Of a stretch of 64,000 nt of DNA, positions 22,857 to 36,181 are shown piece after piece. The stretch covers positions 1,148,903-1,212,902 of the forward strand of contig OY754990.1 of the NCBI GenBank assembly GCA_963576475.1. Direction: 5' to 3'. Numbering within the stretch: the first letter of the stretch is position 1; each line of letters starts with the position of its first letter. Made by a program: the position numbers and the translations under genes. The notes beneath the pieces are model-generated. The model worked only from the letters and a program-made list of their open reading frames with translations. It was not told the origin of the DNA and did no database searches. The DNA comes from Molanna angustata. Taxonomy: Eukaryota > Arthropoda > Insecta > Trichoptera > Molannidae.

Positions 22857-23830
22857 TCTATTTATTTATTCATCTTTCTGTACATAATATAAACAAATAT
22901 ATTGTACACTGGCGGGCTTATTGCTATTAGGCAATTTCTTCCAACCAACCAGATAACAAAGTATGACAAAATTGTGTAACAAAAAAAGAATAAGAGTAAA
23001 AGTAAACCTTCCTTGTCGGCCTTCGTGGCTCAGATGGTTGGGTATCAGACTACTGATCCAAAGGTCCCGGGTTCGATTCCCGGTGGAACCACAGTTTTGA
23101 ATTGTGTTTTCAGTCTGAATCTGTGAGACGATTAATATCGTTAGTCTCCAGAATGTGGCAACTTGTTATTGGGTGCGTGTTAAATTAATATTTGACATAG
23201 TACCTGTTAGTTGCCCGAGAAGCAATATTAAATAAATAAATAAAAACAAAGAAAATATATATAACACTAAGATACTATTAAACAAAAAATAATAATAATT
23301 CATAACAAAAAAAGGATAGGGTAGGGACAAGGAGAGGAAATTGGGATCAGGTGTTCAGGGATAAATATTCCTTCTTTAGTTTTTTCTTGAAAATATAAAG
23401 TGAGTTAGACAACACAATTTCCGGACTAAGGCTATTCCATAATCTTTCTGGTTGTACTTCGAACAAAGAGCTGAGAAATTATGGATAGGGATGGATAGAG
23501 TTGTACGTTCAGCAGATCAGAGTGGAAGTCCATGATTGGATAAATAAGTGAATTTGCTTTTGAGGTACTGTGGCAGGTTTTGATTCGAGAGAATAATGAC
23601 AAAATGTGTATATTGCGCCCCTGGCGTATCCTGGACCAACAAAGAAGAAGGTAAGATGATATAATATGATCAAATTTTTTGAACCCAAAGATGAATCTGA
23701 TACATATATTCTTGTGACGTTCAAGTTTATTGAGATGCATTTCATTAGCATACATCGGCATAATCAAACAATGGAAGAAGAAATGATTGAGCTAGAGTTA
23801 TTTTACAACGGAATGGAAGAAATATTTAGT
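22857..23830 (-). mobile_element. LINE family B, 3' part, interrupted by a SINE
   Basis: On the minus strand: KITLAQSFLLPLFDYADVCY near 23780, NKLERHKNICIRFIFGFKKF, then after frameshifts PERLWNSLSPEIVLSN and LYIFKKKLKKEYLSLNT. The 3' UTR, with 'ggttggttggaagaaattgc' and the 'ttgcctaatagcaa' hairpin, lies at 22910-22960. The SINE at 23017-23245 sits in the 3' UTR in the opposite orientation, so it arrived later. Several frameshifts make the copy inactive. Confidence 0.75.
23017..23245 (+). mobile_element. tRNA-derived SINE, full length (copy 1)
   Basis: The head 'cggccttcgtggctcagatg' contains the A box (TGGCTCAGATGG), and 'gggttcgattcccggtgg' the B box; both belong to an RNA polymerase III promoter. 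The tRNA-unrelated body contains 'ctccagaatgtggcaacttg' and 'gggtgcgtgttaaattaata', and the tail is (AAAT)n after 'gttgcccgagaagcaatatt'. Other copies: 29945-30175 (minus, full), 55169-55270 (head only), 61105-61216 (body and tail only). Confidence 0.85.
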
Positions 23831-26394
<2,564 letters not shown>

Positions 26395-26560
26395 TGCGGA
26401 AAAACTATTTCATATAGCTCCACTTCTAAACTCATTACACTGGTTGAAGTGTCCAGGGCGAGTTGACTACAAAACTTGTTTGACGGTGTTTAATACTTTG
26501 AACTACCTGGCACCACAATACATTCAAGAAATGTGTCAGATAAAAAAAGCATCCTGGGAG
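26395..26560 (+). pseudogene. L2/CR1-like LINE C-terminal scrap
   Basis: LHWLKCPGRVDYKTCLTVFN followed by TLNYLAPQYIQEMC matches the corresponding stretch of the LINE at 43445-44385 (LHWLKSPERIEFKTCLLVFK, ALNSMAPEYISELC). It is a short isolated relic abutting the right inverted repeat. Confidence 0.65.
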
Positions 26561-26638
26561 GCACCTGTCGCTGGTAACCCCCACATTGCGGGTTATATGC
26601 CGTGAAAAAAATATTTTTTAGATATCTGGAGAATTTAA

Positions 26639-26973
26639 AGATACATAATATGTAGGTATATGGCTGATATCACGTTAATAAACATCGATATTTCGCTTAT
26701 TAAAATGTCGGTGAAATAAAATTTATTTTCAAGTTTATAATATATTAAATATATTGTTATTGACGTTATCTGATTTCATAATCTCTTTGAAATCGTATTA
26801 GAAATGTTCTGTTTTGTCTATGTGTTGTATTATCACCGTTCTTATTTGTCATTGTACTGATTTGTCAATATGTTGTTTTGACTGTGTGTTGAATTGTCGC
26901 TGTTCTGTTATGTCGTTTTCTGTTTTGATGTGTAACGAATTGTCGTGTTCTGATTTGACTTTAACGATTTGTC
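26639..26973 (+). repeat. Right copy of the inverted repeat (partner 11270-11600)
   Basis: 335 bp, nearly identical in reverse complement to 11270-11600. The two copies have the same end ('gacaaatcgttaaag') facing outwards. Just outside this copy stand ATGTCG/GTGACAT motifs and the Harbinger derivative. The frame it contains is a mirror of the one in the left copy, showing how similar the copies are, not that it is coding. Confidence 0.75.
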
Positions 26974-26984
26974 CGGTCACCCGA

Positions 26985-27830
26985 TGTCGTATGTGACATA
27001 TTATTACTTTCGCACGATTTCTAGAATATGCTATTCTTGAGTCTCACATGCGACATAGTCGAATGAAAATCATTCGAGATTTTGACGAGTGGTATAGGAC
27101 CACTCGACATTCAATGTCGCATCAATGTCGCATGATTTTATCTGTCAAAAATAGCCGCCATATTACGATTGCCATTGACATATTACGTCAGTGAAGTGTG
27201 TTTAATCATTGTTTTTCCAATTTCGTGTTTTTTTTTTGTAATAATAATGGCTAGTTTCGACGAGTTGGTTATTCTGTCTATTGAACAGAATCACAATATT
27301 CACGGACGACGTAATAATTCCAAAATAGTGGATGCATTCGCACAAAGCGATACGTCTTTCATAAAACACTTCCGCCTCAACAAAAAACTTACAAAGTCCC
27401 TTATCGAGGTTGTAACTCCTCATATGTACCCCCCTAACACCATTAAATTCTCCACAAGGAGAAGCAGAGGAGAGTTTCAATAATGCTCTTTGCAGAGCAA
27501 GAGCGACTATAGAACGCTGTAATGGTGTACTAAAAATGAGATTCCGTTGTCTCTGCAAGCAGAGAATATTACATTATTCACCAGAAAAGGCGACAAAAAT
27601 AATCAATGCATGTGTAGTGCTGCACAATATGTGCATTGAAGATAATTTTTATCTTCCAAATTATTTGGAAGATGGAGACCTTGATTTAGGACTGTTGGAT
27701 CCATTAAATATACCAGATGATATATCTAATAGATCTAATGGTAATTCTAACAGAGATTTGTTAGCTGGAAGAATGTTGCGAAACAGAATAATAAATAGTC
27801 TTTCTACATAACTTTGTACGAATATAATAT
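26985..27830 (+). mobile_element. PIF/Harbinger deletion derivative
   Basis: Terminal-type sequence with repeated CGACAT/ATGTCG (26985-27150) precedes a fused transposase relic (27241-27811). The likely left end is near 27092 ('taggaccactcgacattcaa'), where a short palindrome (gagtggtataggaccactc) stands. I could not locate the right end. Related CGACAT-rich ends lie at 521-640 and 11235-11260. Confidence 0.5.
27241..27811 (+). pseudogene. HARBI1-like transposase, centre deleted
   Basis: The N-terminal part starts at ATG 27247 (MASFDELVILSIEQNHNIHG, then FIKHFRLNKKLTKSLIE). Near 27445-27465 the frame jumps to the C-terminal part: EAEESFNNALCRARATIERC, NGVLKMRFRCL, then NACVVLHNMCIEDNF, ending at 27811. 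In HARBI1-type (DDE_Tnp_4) transposases the ARxxIERxxGxLKxRFRxL block and the ACVxLHNMCI block come after the catalytic centre. The whole DDE core, some 150-200 residues, is therefore missing and the two parts are out of frame. It is a typical internal deletion derivative that could at most be mobilised in trans. Confidence 0.75.
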
Positions 27831-28171
27831 TATTAATATATATTATTCCAAAATCGTTAATCCGTAATTTAGAAATTATAGATTTATCGAAAAACTTAAT
27901 AATAAAAATGCAAAAAACGGTAATAATGAATACATGTAGAACGTTAATATTCGGGAATCAGTAGGGTTGTTAGGTAGTATAAAGACCTCCTCAGACCTTG
28001 TAAGAGTCCATGTATCCAGAGACATAACAATTTTTTTTTTGTAATGTGAAAGTTCCTTCATAATGTAAACTTTGTCATCATATTACTTATATATATGAAT
28101 CCTGTAATTAATTTATTTCTACAAATTATTGTATGTGCTTATTTATAGTCCAAGAACCAGCGATACCAGAC
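27831..28171. other. No feature recognised
   Basis: AT-rich sequence without coding signal. It may include the right part of the Harbinger element. Confidence 0.3.
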
Positions 28172-28468
28172 GCACATCATTATATAAAAGCTGTTTTTTT
28201 TCTGTTTAAGCATACCACAGAAGGTATCAACGAATGGATATTAAGAACTCTGTGTAGTGGTGGTCTTCGGAGATAACAGTCTTCAAAATTGATATTTGGA
28301 GGGTTTCCATCATCCAAAGTGTCTGTCAATGGAATACGTGGTGATCTATTTGAGTCCTCTTAAGTGAATATAAAAAAACCACCACTACCCAGAGTTCATA
28401 ATATCCATTCGTTGATACATGCTGTGGTATGCATCAACAGAAAAAAATCAGCCTTTATACTATGACGT
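28172..28468. repeat. Foldback element, arms about 90 bp
   Basis: 28172-28264 and 28379-28468 are imperfect reverse complements ('tatcaacgaatggatatta', 'gtagtggtggt', 'taccacag'), separated by 114 bases. Non-coding. It looks like a MITE or snap-back repeat; no clear target duplication was found. Confidence 0.7.
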
Positions 28469-29944
28469 TGATTTTTCACTCTCTATCTATCTAGTGAATT
28501 TATTTATATTTGTCTTTTCTATTAATTTAAACTTTGTTTTATTTCATCTAACCCTGTGACACTTACATAAATTTTGTAATCACTTTTGGAACTTTATGCA
28601 ATTTAAATTTGTATTCTTTTTATAGCTAATAATTATTTTTTTACATAGATAATTAATTTAACAACTCATTTCTTGTATAAATTTGTCAAAATTATTACAT
28701 ACTTTTCATTATGGAAAGGTTGTACATATATGAGTAAATAAAGTGTATTGCATTTACTACTGTTTATTATTCTACCTAAATTAAAATTGGAAGAAAGGAA
28801 AGAAAAAAAATATATATTCAGTGTGGTATAAGAAAACATTTATTACATTATATTGAATTAATAGAGATATATAAACAAAGTTAAATATTAAACGGGAGCA
28901 TTTAGAAAACTTATTTGAGATACTTATAGAAATGTTACATATGAACAACATAAAAAAATTGTATTAATGACATATTATTACAGATTGTTACTGTAAATTA
29001 ATAGGAACTTTTATAAAATGTTATTTATAGAAATATAAAAACAAAGCTAAATACTTAAAACTTTGCCGTGCACATTTGAAACAAAAAAATAAGACAGATA
29101 ATAATTGTAAATGTAACAAAAATATTCATTTTAAAATAAAATATAAATATTATATCGAATAATAATAAAGTACGAAAGCAGTCATATTAACAAAAGTATA
29201 AAAAAACAAATTAAAAATACAAAATCATAACATAATTTAATAATCTATAGAAATATCGAGTAAACATCTTTGAAAAATATATTCCACTCCGCGCTACTGT
29301 TCACCCAGATAATACCGAGTACGTGGTCGCGAATACGAAAGTCGGAATACGACAAAAATACCGAAATACCAAAATCAAACATCGCGATGAATCACGCATG
29401 AATCTAGGACAATTCGCCGCCAACATTTGTTCACCAGCGAAACGTAATATAACATAGCTCATTGGTAATATATACATAACTTTTATTTCAGATTAAAAAC
29501 GTTTAAACATTTATTCATTTTAAATTATTAAATCAAATATACATTTAAATTTACGCTGTTACGCTTTTATTTAAATTTATACTTTACGCTGAATATATTA
29601 AATAAAAAATATTTTTTTTTTTTTTAATTTTTTTTTTAAATTTTTTTAAAATATAGTTACCTAATCACAATAACAACAAACATATACACGTATAGGAACG
29701 TCTACAAACAAGAAGACCTTATAAGCATCGAACAAAAATAAACTCTAAAAATATTTACAATTTACAATTCATATAATTAAAACAAAGCAACTTTTTAACG
29801 TTCTGGTATTTATTTGTATATATATATATATATATTTGGGAACAGTTCATTCAAATACACAACTTTTCAAATCACAGATACTTTATTATATTATCAACAT
29901 GATGAATTTGGTACAAAATGTCAATATTGGGTTCCCCCAAATGT
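28469..29944. other. No gene; AT-rich, with poly-T/poly-A blocks
   Basis: Very AT-rich. 29160-29300 and later parts are A-rich like the Gypsy leader after the left LTR, so some of this may be the continuation of that leader. Homopolymer T runs stand at 29608-29650 and a short TA tract near 29815-29833. Confidence 0.3.
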
Positions 29945-30175
29945 TATTTATTTATTTATTTAATATTGCTTCTCGGGCAACTAACAGGTACTATGTCAAA
30001 TATTAATTTAACACGCACCCAATAACAAGTTGCCACATTCTGGAGACTTATGATATTAATCGTCTCACAGATCCAGACTGAAAACACAATTAAAAACTGT
30101 GTCTCCACCGGGAATCGAACCCGGGACCTTTGGATCAGCAGTCAGTTACCTAACCAACTGAGCCATGAAGGCCGA
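29945..30175 (-). mobile_element. tRNA-derived SINE, full length (copy 2)
   Basis: Minus-strand copy of the SINE at 23017: (AAAT)n tail at 29945-29961, body with 'caagttgccacattctgg' and a tRNA-like head ending at about 30175, with B box (ggttcgattcccggtgg on the minus strand) and A box (tggctcagttgg). It lies within the interior of the Gypsy element upstream of gag. Confidence 0.85.
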
Positions 30176-30843
30176 CAAAATGGCCATGAAGGCCGTTATC
30201 GGAGTGTTATAATATATGATTAACACAAACAGATGTATTCCCGGCGAGAAGGTTTTTTCTATATTATACCCGTACGTATTCAATATCCCACCCAAGTGGA
30301 AGTATTGGTTGTTAGGTATACTACCAATATTCACCCAACGATGAAGTATCAGTAGGTATAATTCCAATATTCACCCAAAGATGAAGTATTAGGTATGCGA
30401 GTAATCGACCTTTCGTAGTAGGTATTCCAACCAATTGGAAGTACCTAATTGAAAGCGCACTGATTTCTGGCTTCTCTTAGGTGCTCCAGCTCCTTAAATA
30501 GGCCCGTTTTTAGTCCCTTGGGATGACACGGCGCTAGTGGTATGTAGTGGGAGTAGATATGGTGTGACAAGGACCGTATGGTGTACTGTGCGAGGAGATA
30601 CGCATTAGGATTGCAAATCCGTGCGTTACAACTTCAATTATAATATACTGATAATAACATAATAATTAAAACACAAAAAAATATATTTTAGTTTAATACA
30701 ACTATAAATTTTTTTTTATTTTTTTATTTAAAAAAAAAAAAAACAGTTATAATATTTTTTTTTATTTCTATTTATATTTATAAACTGTAATACGACTTGA
30801 AGAATATAACTCACATCAAATGTTATACGATAAAATGAACATC
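30176..30843. other. No gene; short 40-bp tandem repeat
   Basis: 30324-30405 has two copies of a 40-base unit (ccaatattcaccca[a]...gatgaagtat). 30480-30630 is GC-richer with 'ttaaataggcccg', resembling an LTR promoter area, but I cannot define LTR edges. The A/T-rich stretch before gag fits the Gypsy leader. Confidence 0.3.
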
Positions 30844-31278
30844 ATGGACAAAGAAAATACAGAACAATCGTCACAAGATCAAGCAACCGAAATTTATTCA
30901 ACAAACATCAAATTGCCAAGCGTATGGAGACATCAGATACAATTATGGTTTTTTCACCATAGAAGCCCAATTTTCAAACGCAAGAATAACTAAGGATGAA
31001 TCCAAATATAACCATGTATTAGCCGCATTAGATCCAGAAACCATGTCATGCGTCGCTGACGTAATACAATTTCCGTCAAGTATGGATAAATACAAAAACC
31101 TCAAACTCACACTTCTGAACCGTCTACAAGAGTCTGAAGAGAGAAGACTCACCCAATTACTCCATGGAATACAATTAGGAGACAAGACACCATCAGAACT
31201 ATTGCGAAGGATGAAAAGCCTAGCTGGACCAACATTAAATAACAACACGTTAATTACAAGATTATGGATAGAACGACT
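30844..31278 (+). pseudogene. Gypsy gag fragment
   Basis: Begins MDKENTEQSSQDQATEIYST and IKLPSVWRHQIQLWF. After a one-base shift in a T run near 30948 it continues TIEAQFSNARITKDESKYNH, VLAALDPETM, LQESEERRLTQLLHGIQLGD and PSELLRRMKSL. This WF...EAQF...GDKTPSELLRRM pattern is the conserved capsid/gag region of a group of arthropod Ty3/Gypsy elements. The fragment ends abruptly at LITRLWIERL, where sequence of integrase begins, so nucleocapsid, protease, reverse transcriptase and most of integrase are missing. Confidence 0.75.
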
Positions 31279-31995
31279 GCATACCACCCACAATCAAACG
31301 GGATGATCGAACGTTGGCACCGCTCATTAAAAACATCACTAATGGCCGCAGGAAACATATCATGGTCGACGACATTACCACTGACACTCCTAGGACTACG
31401 AACCGTAATCAAGGAGGGGTCAAACTATACACCAGCAGAGATGACATACGGAACAACCCTCAGACTCCCCGGAGACTTCTTCGAAGATGGACCACCTGAG
31501 GAGCAAAACACCTATGGGCATAAACTACAACAAACAATGTCAGAAATCCGACCTATCCCAATAGCAAATCACGGGAGAAAAAAAACATTTGTGCACAAAC
31601 AAATGGCAAATACCAAATATGTCTTTTTAAGACACGATGCTGTGAGACGACCTCTACAAAAACCATATGACGGACCATACTTGTTAATAAAGAAGGATGA
31701 CAAAACGGCTACCATCACAATCAACGGTAAAAACAAACAAGTATCATTGGACAGACTCAAACCAGCATTCTTCCTGAACGAGAACACAGACTACGGCGTA
31801 GAACCAAGCAGTAGACACACCACCTCTACAGAACAGAGATGGACGTCCACGCCACAGACGCACCAAGCCACTACGCCAGATGACACTTCAGATGACACTC
31901 CAGATGCCACCCCAGAACGGCAACCACATACAACCACTAGAGCCGGAAGACGAGTATATTTCCCGGAGCTATTCACCAGCTACAAATATTTCTAA
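31279..31995 (+). pseudogene. Gypsy integrase C-terminal fragment
   Basis: Starts at RTTAYHPQSNGMIERWHRSL, which is the last third of the integrase catalytic core (its glutamate region), followed by LLGLRTVIKEGSNYTPAEMT, then YVFLRHDAVRRPLQKPYDGP and the tail ending RRVYFPELFTSYKYF. The frame is open to 31995, 495 bases before the right LTR. It is out of frame with, and directly joined to, the gag fragment. The upstream catalytic aspartates are absent. Confidence 0.8.
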
Positions 31996-32490
31996 GCTGA
32001 GTAATTTTTAATCATTTTTATAACCTGAATAATTTCTATTTTTGATTTTTGTATAATTTTAATATGTATTCAATATAGATAAAAATTTGGTCAATATTCA
32101 ATTTATACTTTGAATATAAAGTCTTATTAAATTCCAACTTGACCAAATCAAAATAAGAAAATGCTGTGTAGAAATGTAAATTTAATTGTAATTTTATCTT
32201 CTTGTTCAAATTACAGTACATGTAAAAAAGTACATTGAACAAGTTAGTATAAACAATATTTTTTTTTATTTTAGAAATGTATAAGTATAGAAATAAGAAC
32301 ATGATAAATATATGACCTCTAAATTTTTATTAGTAAAATAAACTGCCATATATATGTAATGCCATTTCAGGTAAAAAATATAAAAAAAAAATTATTTAAA
32401 AAAAAAACATATGTCTCCATTGTTACAGACAACCAACGGAAATGCTGAGGAACGGACCAGGGTGGCGCTATCCAGCTGGCAGGGGGGTGA
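31996..32490 (+). other. Gypsy 3' untranslated region with polypurine tract
   Basis: AT-rich and non-coding. The last bases, 'ggcaggggggtga' (32478-32490), form the polypurine tract next to the right LTR. Confidence 0.6.
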
Positions 32491-33050
32491 TGTAGCGGGT
32501 GCAACCAGCCGAGTTGACCACCCACTTCAAGGAGTAGGGGGACGTCAGCCGGCTATTTAAGGCGACGCACATCACGTCTCAGTTGTTCAGTTTAACCAAG
32601 GCCAGCGATAGGCAGTCACTCTGCCCGACTCACATTTCGATTATAATTACGCGCATTCAGCGATCTATATTATTTAAAATATTTAATAGTCCATTATTGA
32701 AGTAATAACATTGATTTATAATTAGAGTCACACTATCAAATAAATACGTAAGTCCAATTCAAACTATTTTAATACCTGTCCATAATATTAATTAATTCAT
32801 ATTCTTCTAATAAATATATAAATGTTTTATGGTGTGGCGTGGGTACCTCGCTCTGTTGTGTAATGCTCTTTAATTAGCTTGCAACTAATTAACGAGCTGC
32901 GCACAGCAGGATCGAATACACACGCGACATCATTTCGCGTTGGATTTGGGGAACAGGCGACAGGTTACTACCTAGTGCCTGTCTAGACCGGAGCACCCTT
33001 CTGTAAAGTAATAAATTAATATTTAAAACCAAATACCGACCCAGCGCGAA
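32491..33050 (+). repeat. 3' LTR of the Gypsy element
   Basis: 560 bp, same length as and about 99% identical to 9248-9807. Directly followed by AGGAT (33051-33055), the same pentamer that precedes the left LTR. Confidence 0.85.
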
Positions 33051-33055
33051 AGGAT

Positions 33056-33540
33056 AATATTTCCTATCATAGTGTGCACACTCAAATTTGAAATAAAAGC
33101 AATTACTTAATATATATTCGAATAATTATAATTTTATAAATTACATAACTCAATTCGATCAAAGCTGTATGATGTTCCATAAGAGAAGGTTCATAATTGG
33201 TAAACAAGAAAACAATAGATTCCCGTCTATGGGATCCCAAAATAATATTAATGTACGAAGGCTGTGTAACTAAGTCACATAACACCAAGACACTCACTCA
33301 ACCGGTGGGAAGTTAAGTCCGGGCCTGGACCAAACTTACGCCACCCAGCAGCAGGTGTTCCAGTGGTCTCGCTCCGGTAGGCCAGGTACGACCCTATCCC
33401 CGTAGGATCCGGCTATCGGCGTATGGCGAAGAGGTATCCGCCATAACTTGAAATCGATGTTTTGTACTAAGGTGAGGTGTACGTGCTCAAGACTTAGCTT
33501 TCAGCTCGAACTAGGGTGCTATATGAGTCCTACACATCAA
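33056..33540. other. No gene recognised
   Basis: 33056-33300 is the right flank of the first Gypsy element. 33301-33540 is GC-richer, non-coding sequence that may already belong to the long LTR of the second, minus-strand Gypsy element. Confidence 0.3.
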
Positions 33541-34045
33541 ATGACAGTTGGGTTATTATGACCCGGAACCCTTTTTTGGAAATTTAATATATACGAACAG
33601 CATACGTATGATTTAAAACATAAAGGTTCGTTATTTCGGCATCCCGTGCGAATAAGGTATATAAACTGGCAGTTGGGTCATTATGACCCGGGACCCCTTT
33701 TTGGTTATTTCATACAAACGAACAACATACGTATGTTTTGAACATAAAACTTCGTTATTTTGACATGCCGTGTGAACAAAGTATAAAAACTGACATCTGG
33801 GTCATTATGACCCTGGACCCTTTTTTGGTTATTTCATACATACAAACAACACACGTATGTTATGAAAAATAGGAGTACGCTATTTTAGAATTCCGCGCGA
33901 ACAAGGTATATAAATTCACAGTTGGGTCATTATGACCCTGGACCCTTTTGTTTGGTTATTTTATACATACGAACAACAGGCGTATGTTATGAGACATAAA
34001 AGTTCATTATTTTTGCGTCACGCGCGAACACAGTATATTAACTGA
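33541..34045. repeat. Tandem array of four 124/125-bp units with IR3 palindrome and TATA
   Basis: Four units with the palindrome GGGTCATTATGACCC at 33675, 33799 and 33924, and a one-mismatch copy at 33550; spacing is 125, 124 and 125 bases. Each unit ends with a TATA-like string (ggtatataaac, agtataaaaac, ggtatataaat, agtatattaac). GGGTCA and TGACCC separated by three bases has the form of an IR3 nuclear-receptor element. Position and context suggest the LTR of the minus-strand Gypsy element, but function is inferred only. Confidence 0.8.
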
Positions 34046-34066
34046 CAGCCTGTTCCTCACTTCCTT

Positions 34067-34850
34067 AGGCTTTGGCGTGAATATACATGTGATAGCTGAG
34101 GGTTTGTTCATTTAAACAAGCGAACGGTTGATCAATTATTGGAATAAAACATAATACACTTGGTTAGAAGCATCTAAAATGTACTACACTGTGTAATCGG
34201 ACGTATACTTCACTTTCATAATACTTTTGTCACTGAATTAGATATATAAATGCTTCACCAAGCAAAACTCAACTGGGCAACGATTGTCCGTTAATCGCGT
34301 CAGCAAGAACGACATAATTTTCTTTTTAATTTACACAAAAGGACTATATACTGATACAAGTACATTAGTTTGTTCATAGCAAACACGCGAACATTGTCCA
34401 AATATAACATAGCGACACAATAGATAATTTTAGAAGCTTAGAAAGTCCACTTCATTGGCTTCCCGCGTGAATATACATAATATGATATCTGAGGGTTTGT
34501 TCATTTAAATAAGCGAACGGTTGATCAATTATTGGAATAGAACATAATTCACTAGGTTAGAAGTATTTAAAATGTACTACACTGTTCGATCGCACGTATA
34601 ATTCGCTTTCATCATACTTTTATCACTGAATTACGTATATAAATGCATCACCGATCAAAACTCAACTGCCAACATTTTTCCGTTGATCGCGTCGACAACG
34701 AACGCCATATATTTAAATTACACAAAACGGACTATATACTGTTACAAGAACATCCAAATTGTACATGAATTATTTCACGAACTCATTACTAAGGTAGTGA
34801 GAACACTTTAACATTGTTTTATAACGAAACAACACAATTAATATCAAACT
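34067..34850. repeat. 393-bp tandem duplication
   Basis: Two adjacent copies (about 34067-34459 and 34460-34850) share 'gagggtttgttcatttaaa', 'cgaacggttgatcaattatt' and 'aaaatgtactacactgt' at a period of 393 bases, with moderate divergence. Non-coding; probably part of the same long LTR. Confidence 0.75.
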
Positions 34851-35137
34851 GACAGCGGAATATGGCGGGAACGCCTAACGCAAGAAAAACGTTGGTTGTT
34901 CAAATGCAAGCCAGACGCGTACTGCGGGGGAGCGGGAGGGCAAGCGGGTGCCAATGTTCTGCGGGGTCCGGGGGGAGGCGTGCCAGGAGACCTTGTGAAC
35001 GGTTATAGCAGCGCCGCCCGCAGTATTCGGCGCGAAATTCAAATGAAGATATATTTTTTATATGGTAACGGGACGGAAAATATTGGCGGATGGTTTATAA
35101 TTATTTAAACACGTAGCGAGTGCATTGCTCGCTACAC
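34851..35137 (-). repeat. Start (U3 edge) of the 3' LTR of the second Gypsy element
   Basis: On the minus strand the LTR appears to begin TGTAGCGAGCAATGCACTCG at 35137, directly after a purine-rich tract (gggtaacttgggatggag, 35138-35155). 35114-35136 is a perfect hairpin (gtagcgag...ctcgctac). 34900-35000 is strongly GC-rich. Where the LTR ends at lower coordinates is not clear; it may extend to 33.3 kb, about 1.8 kb in all. Confidence 0.5.
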
Positions 35138-36181
35138 TCCATCCCAAGTTACCCAACAAAAAAAAAGAAAAAAAAATCTATAAGCTGGGTCTGTGGATTG
35201 GTGACGATGAAAGACCGAAGCTGCAATGAAGAGAAGTAAGTAGTGAAACTTATAACCACGACCAGATCCTTGGTTTATGAGGAATGTGGTAAATTGCGTG
35301 TTCTCGGGCTGGTCCACCAGTACATCGCAATCACCTCCAGTAGTGAGACCGACCTCGTGACTCTTGGCCATCGTAGGTTTGTCGAGGGTTTAGACAATGG
35401 GTAACATACTTAAGGTATGTGCCCCCTACTCAAGATTAAGATTACGTAGGTGAATCATAATGATTATAGCATTAAGGAGGAATACGCCCTAATTGTGCGA
35501 GCTCGGAATCATACTAATGCTCAAACTTCGTTGAGACCTATGTTAGACTCGAATAAAGATTCCTACTCGCGATACGACACGTTCGGGGTTATGTCAGTGG
35601 TGTAATAAGCCCAGTGGGATGACTCCCAGGGATACACAACTGTACGCTATATCAACAAGACGCAAAATTGTCAATTTCTTAACCTAGACAGTGGTAAACA
35701 TAAATTTTCAAATTTACAATGACTTAATTAAAGGATCACATTTACACACACACGCACGCACAGGGATAAAACATACACACACGTACGCTTGGACACACGT
35801 ACACACGTATTCTTGCAAAAGGCCCAGGCGACCTGGAATTTCAAATCTTTCAGACCAACTCGATTTCAGTCGCATAGACAACTTAACTAACTAAGCTATG
35901 GTAACACAATAAAATAAACGGTCGTTCATCATATGAGTAGAGCAATCTGTTATCTCACTCTTAAAACGAACCGAAAGAAAATACAAGGAATCGGTCGCGG
36001 AGCAAGCGTGCCTAGTGGTCCGCCTACTATGCGTTAACAGTAAAAACAAGAACATAAATTAATATAATATACAAGGTGTTGCTAAGCAAACGTGCCCATA
36101 GGCCCATTTACTATGTGCCAACAGTGAAATTTCTTCCAATCGCTCCTATAATACGGCGAACCTTTAACAACCAAGAACCAA
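35138..36181 (-). other. 3' untranslated region of the second Gypsy element
   Basis: Non-coding. 35690-35815 is CA/CACG-rich. 36001-36040 and 36085-36130 ('gcgtgcc', 'cctactatg', 'aacagt') recur at 42357-42410, beyond the BEL element, showing that both flanks belong to one host element. The last five bases, ACCAA (36177-36181), are the BEL target duplication. Confidence 0.5.

Noticed and set aside
23023..23100. Functional tRNA gene
   Set aside because: A and B boxes are present, but the same head is joined to a common body and AAAT tail in several copies, so it is a SINE. The anticodon region does not fold as a tRNA by eye.
30188..30640. Solo LTR
   Set aside because: It has an LTR-like promoter stretch and starts with TGTTATAATA, but I found no matching end, target duplication or second copy.
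33541..34045. CRISPR-like array
   Set aside because: Repeat period and content (similar over the whole 124 bases, TATA strings, no distinct spacers) are of a tandem repeat in eukaryotic DNA.
34896..35108. Gly-rich 70-codon gene
   Set aside because: A frame through a GC-rich block at an LTR edge, without homology or regulatory support.
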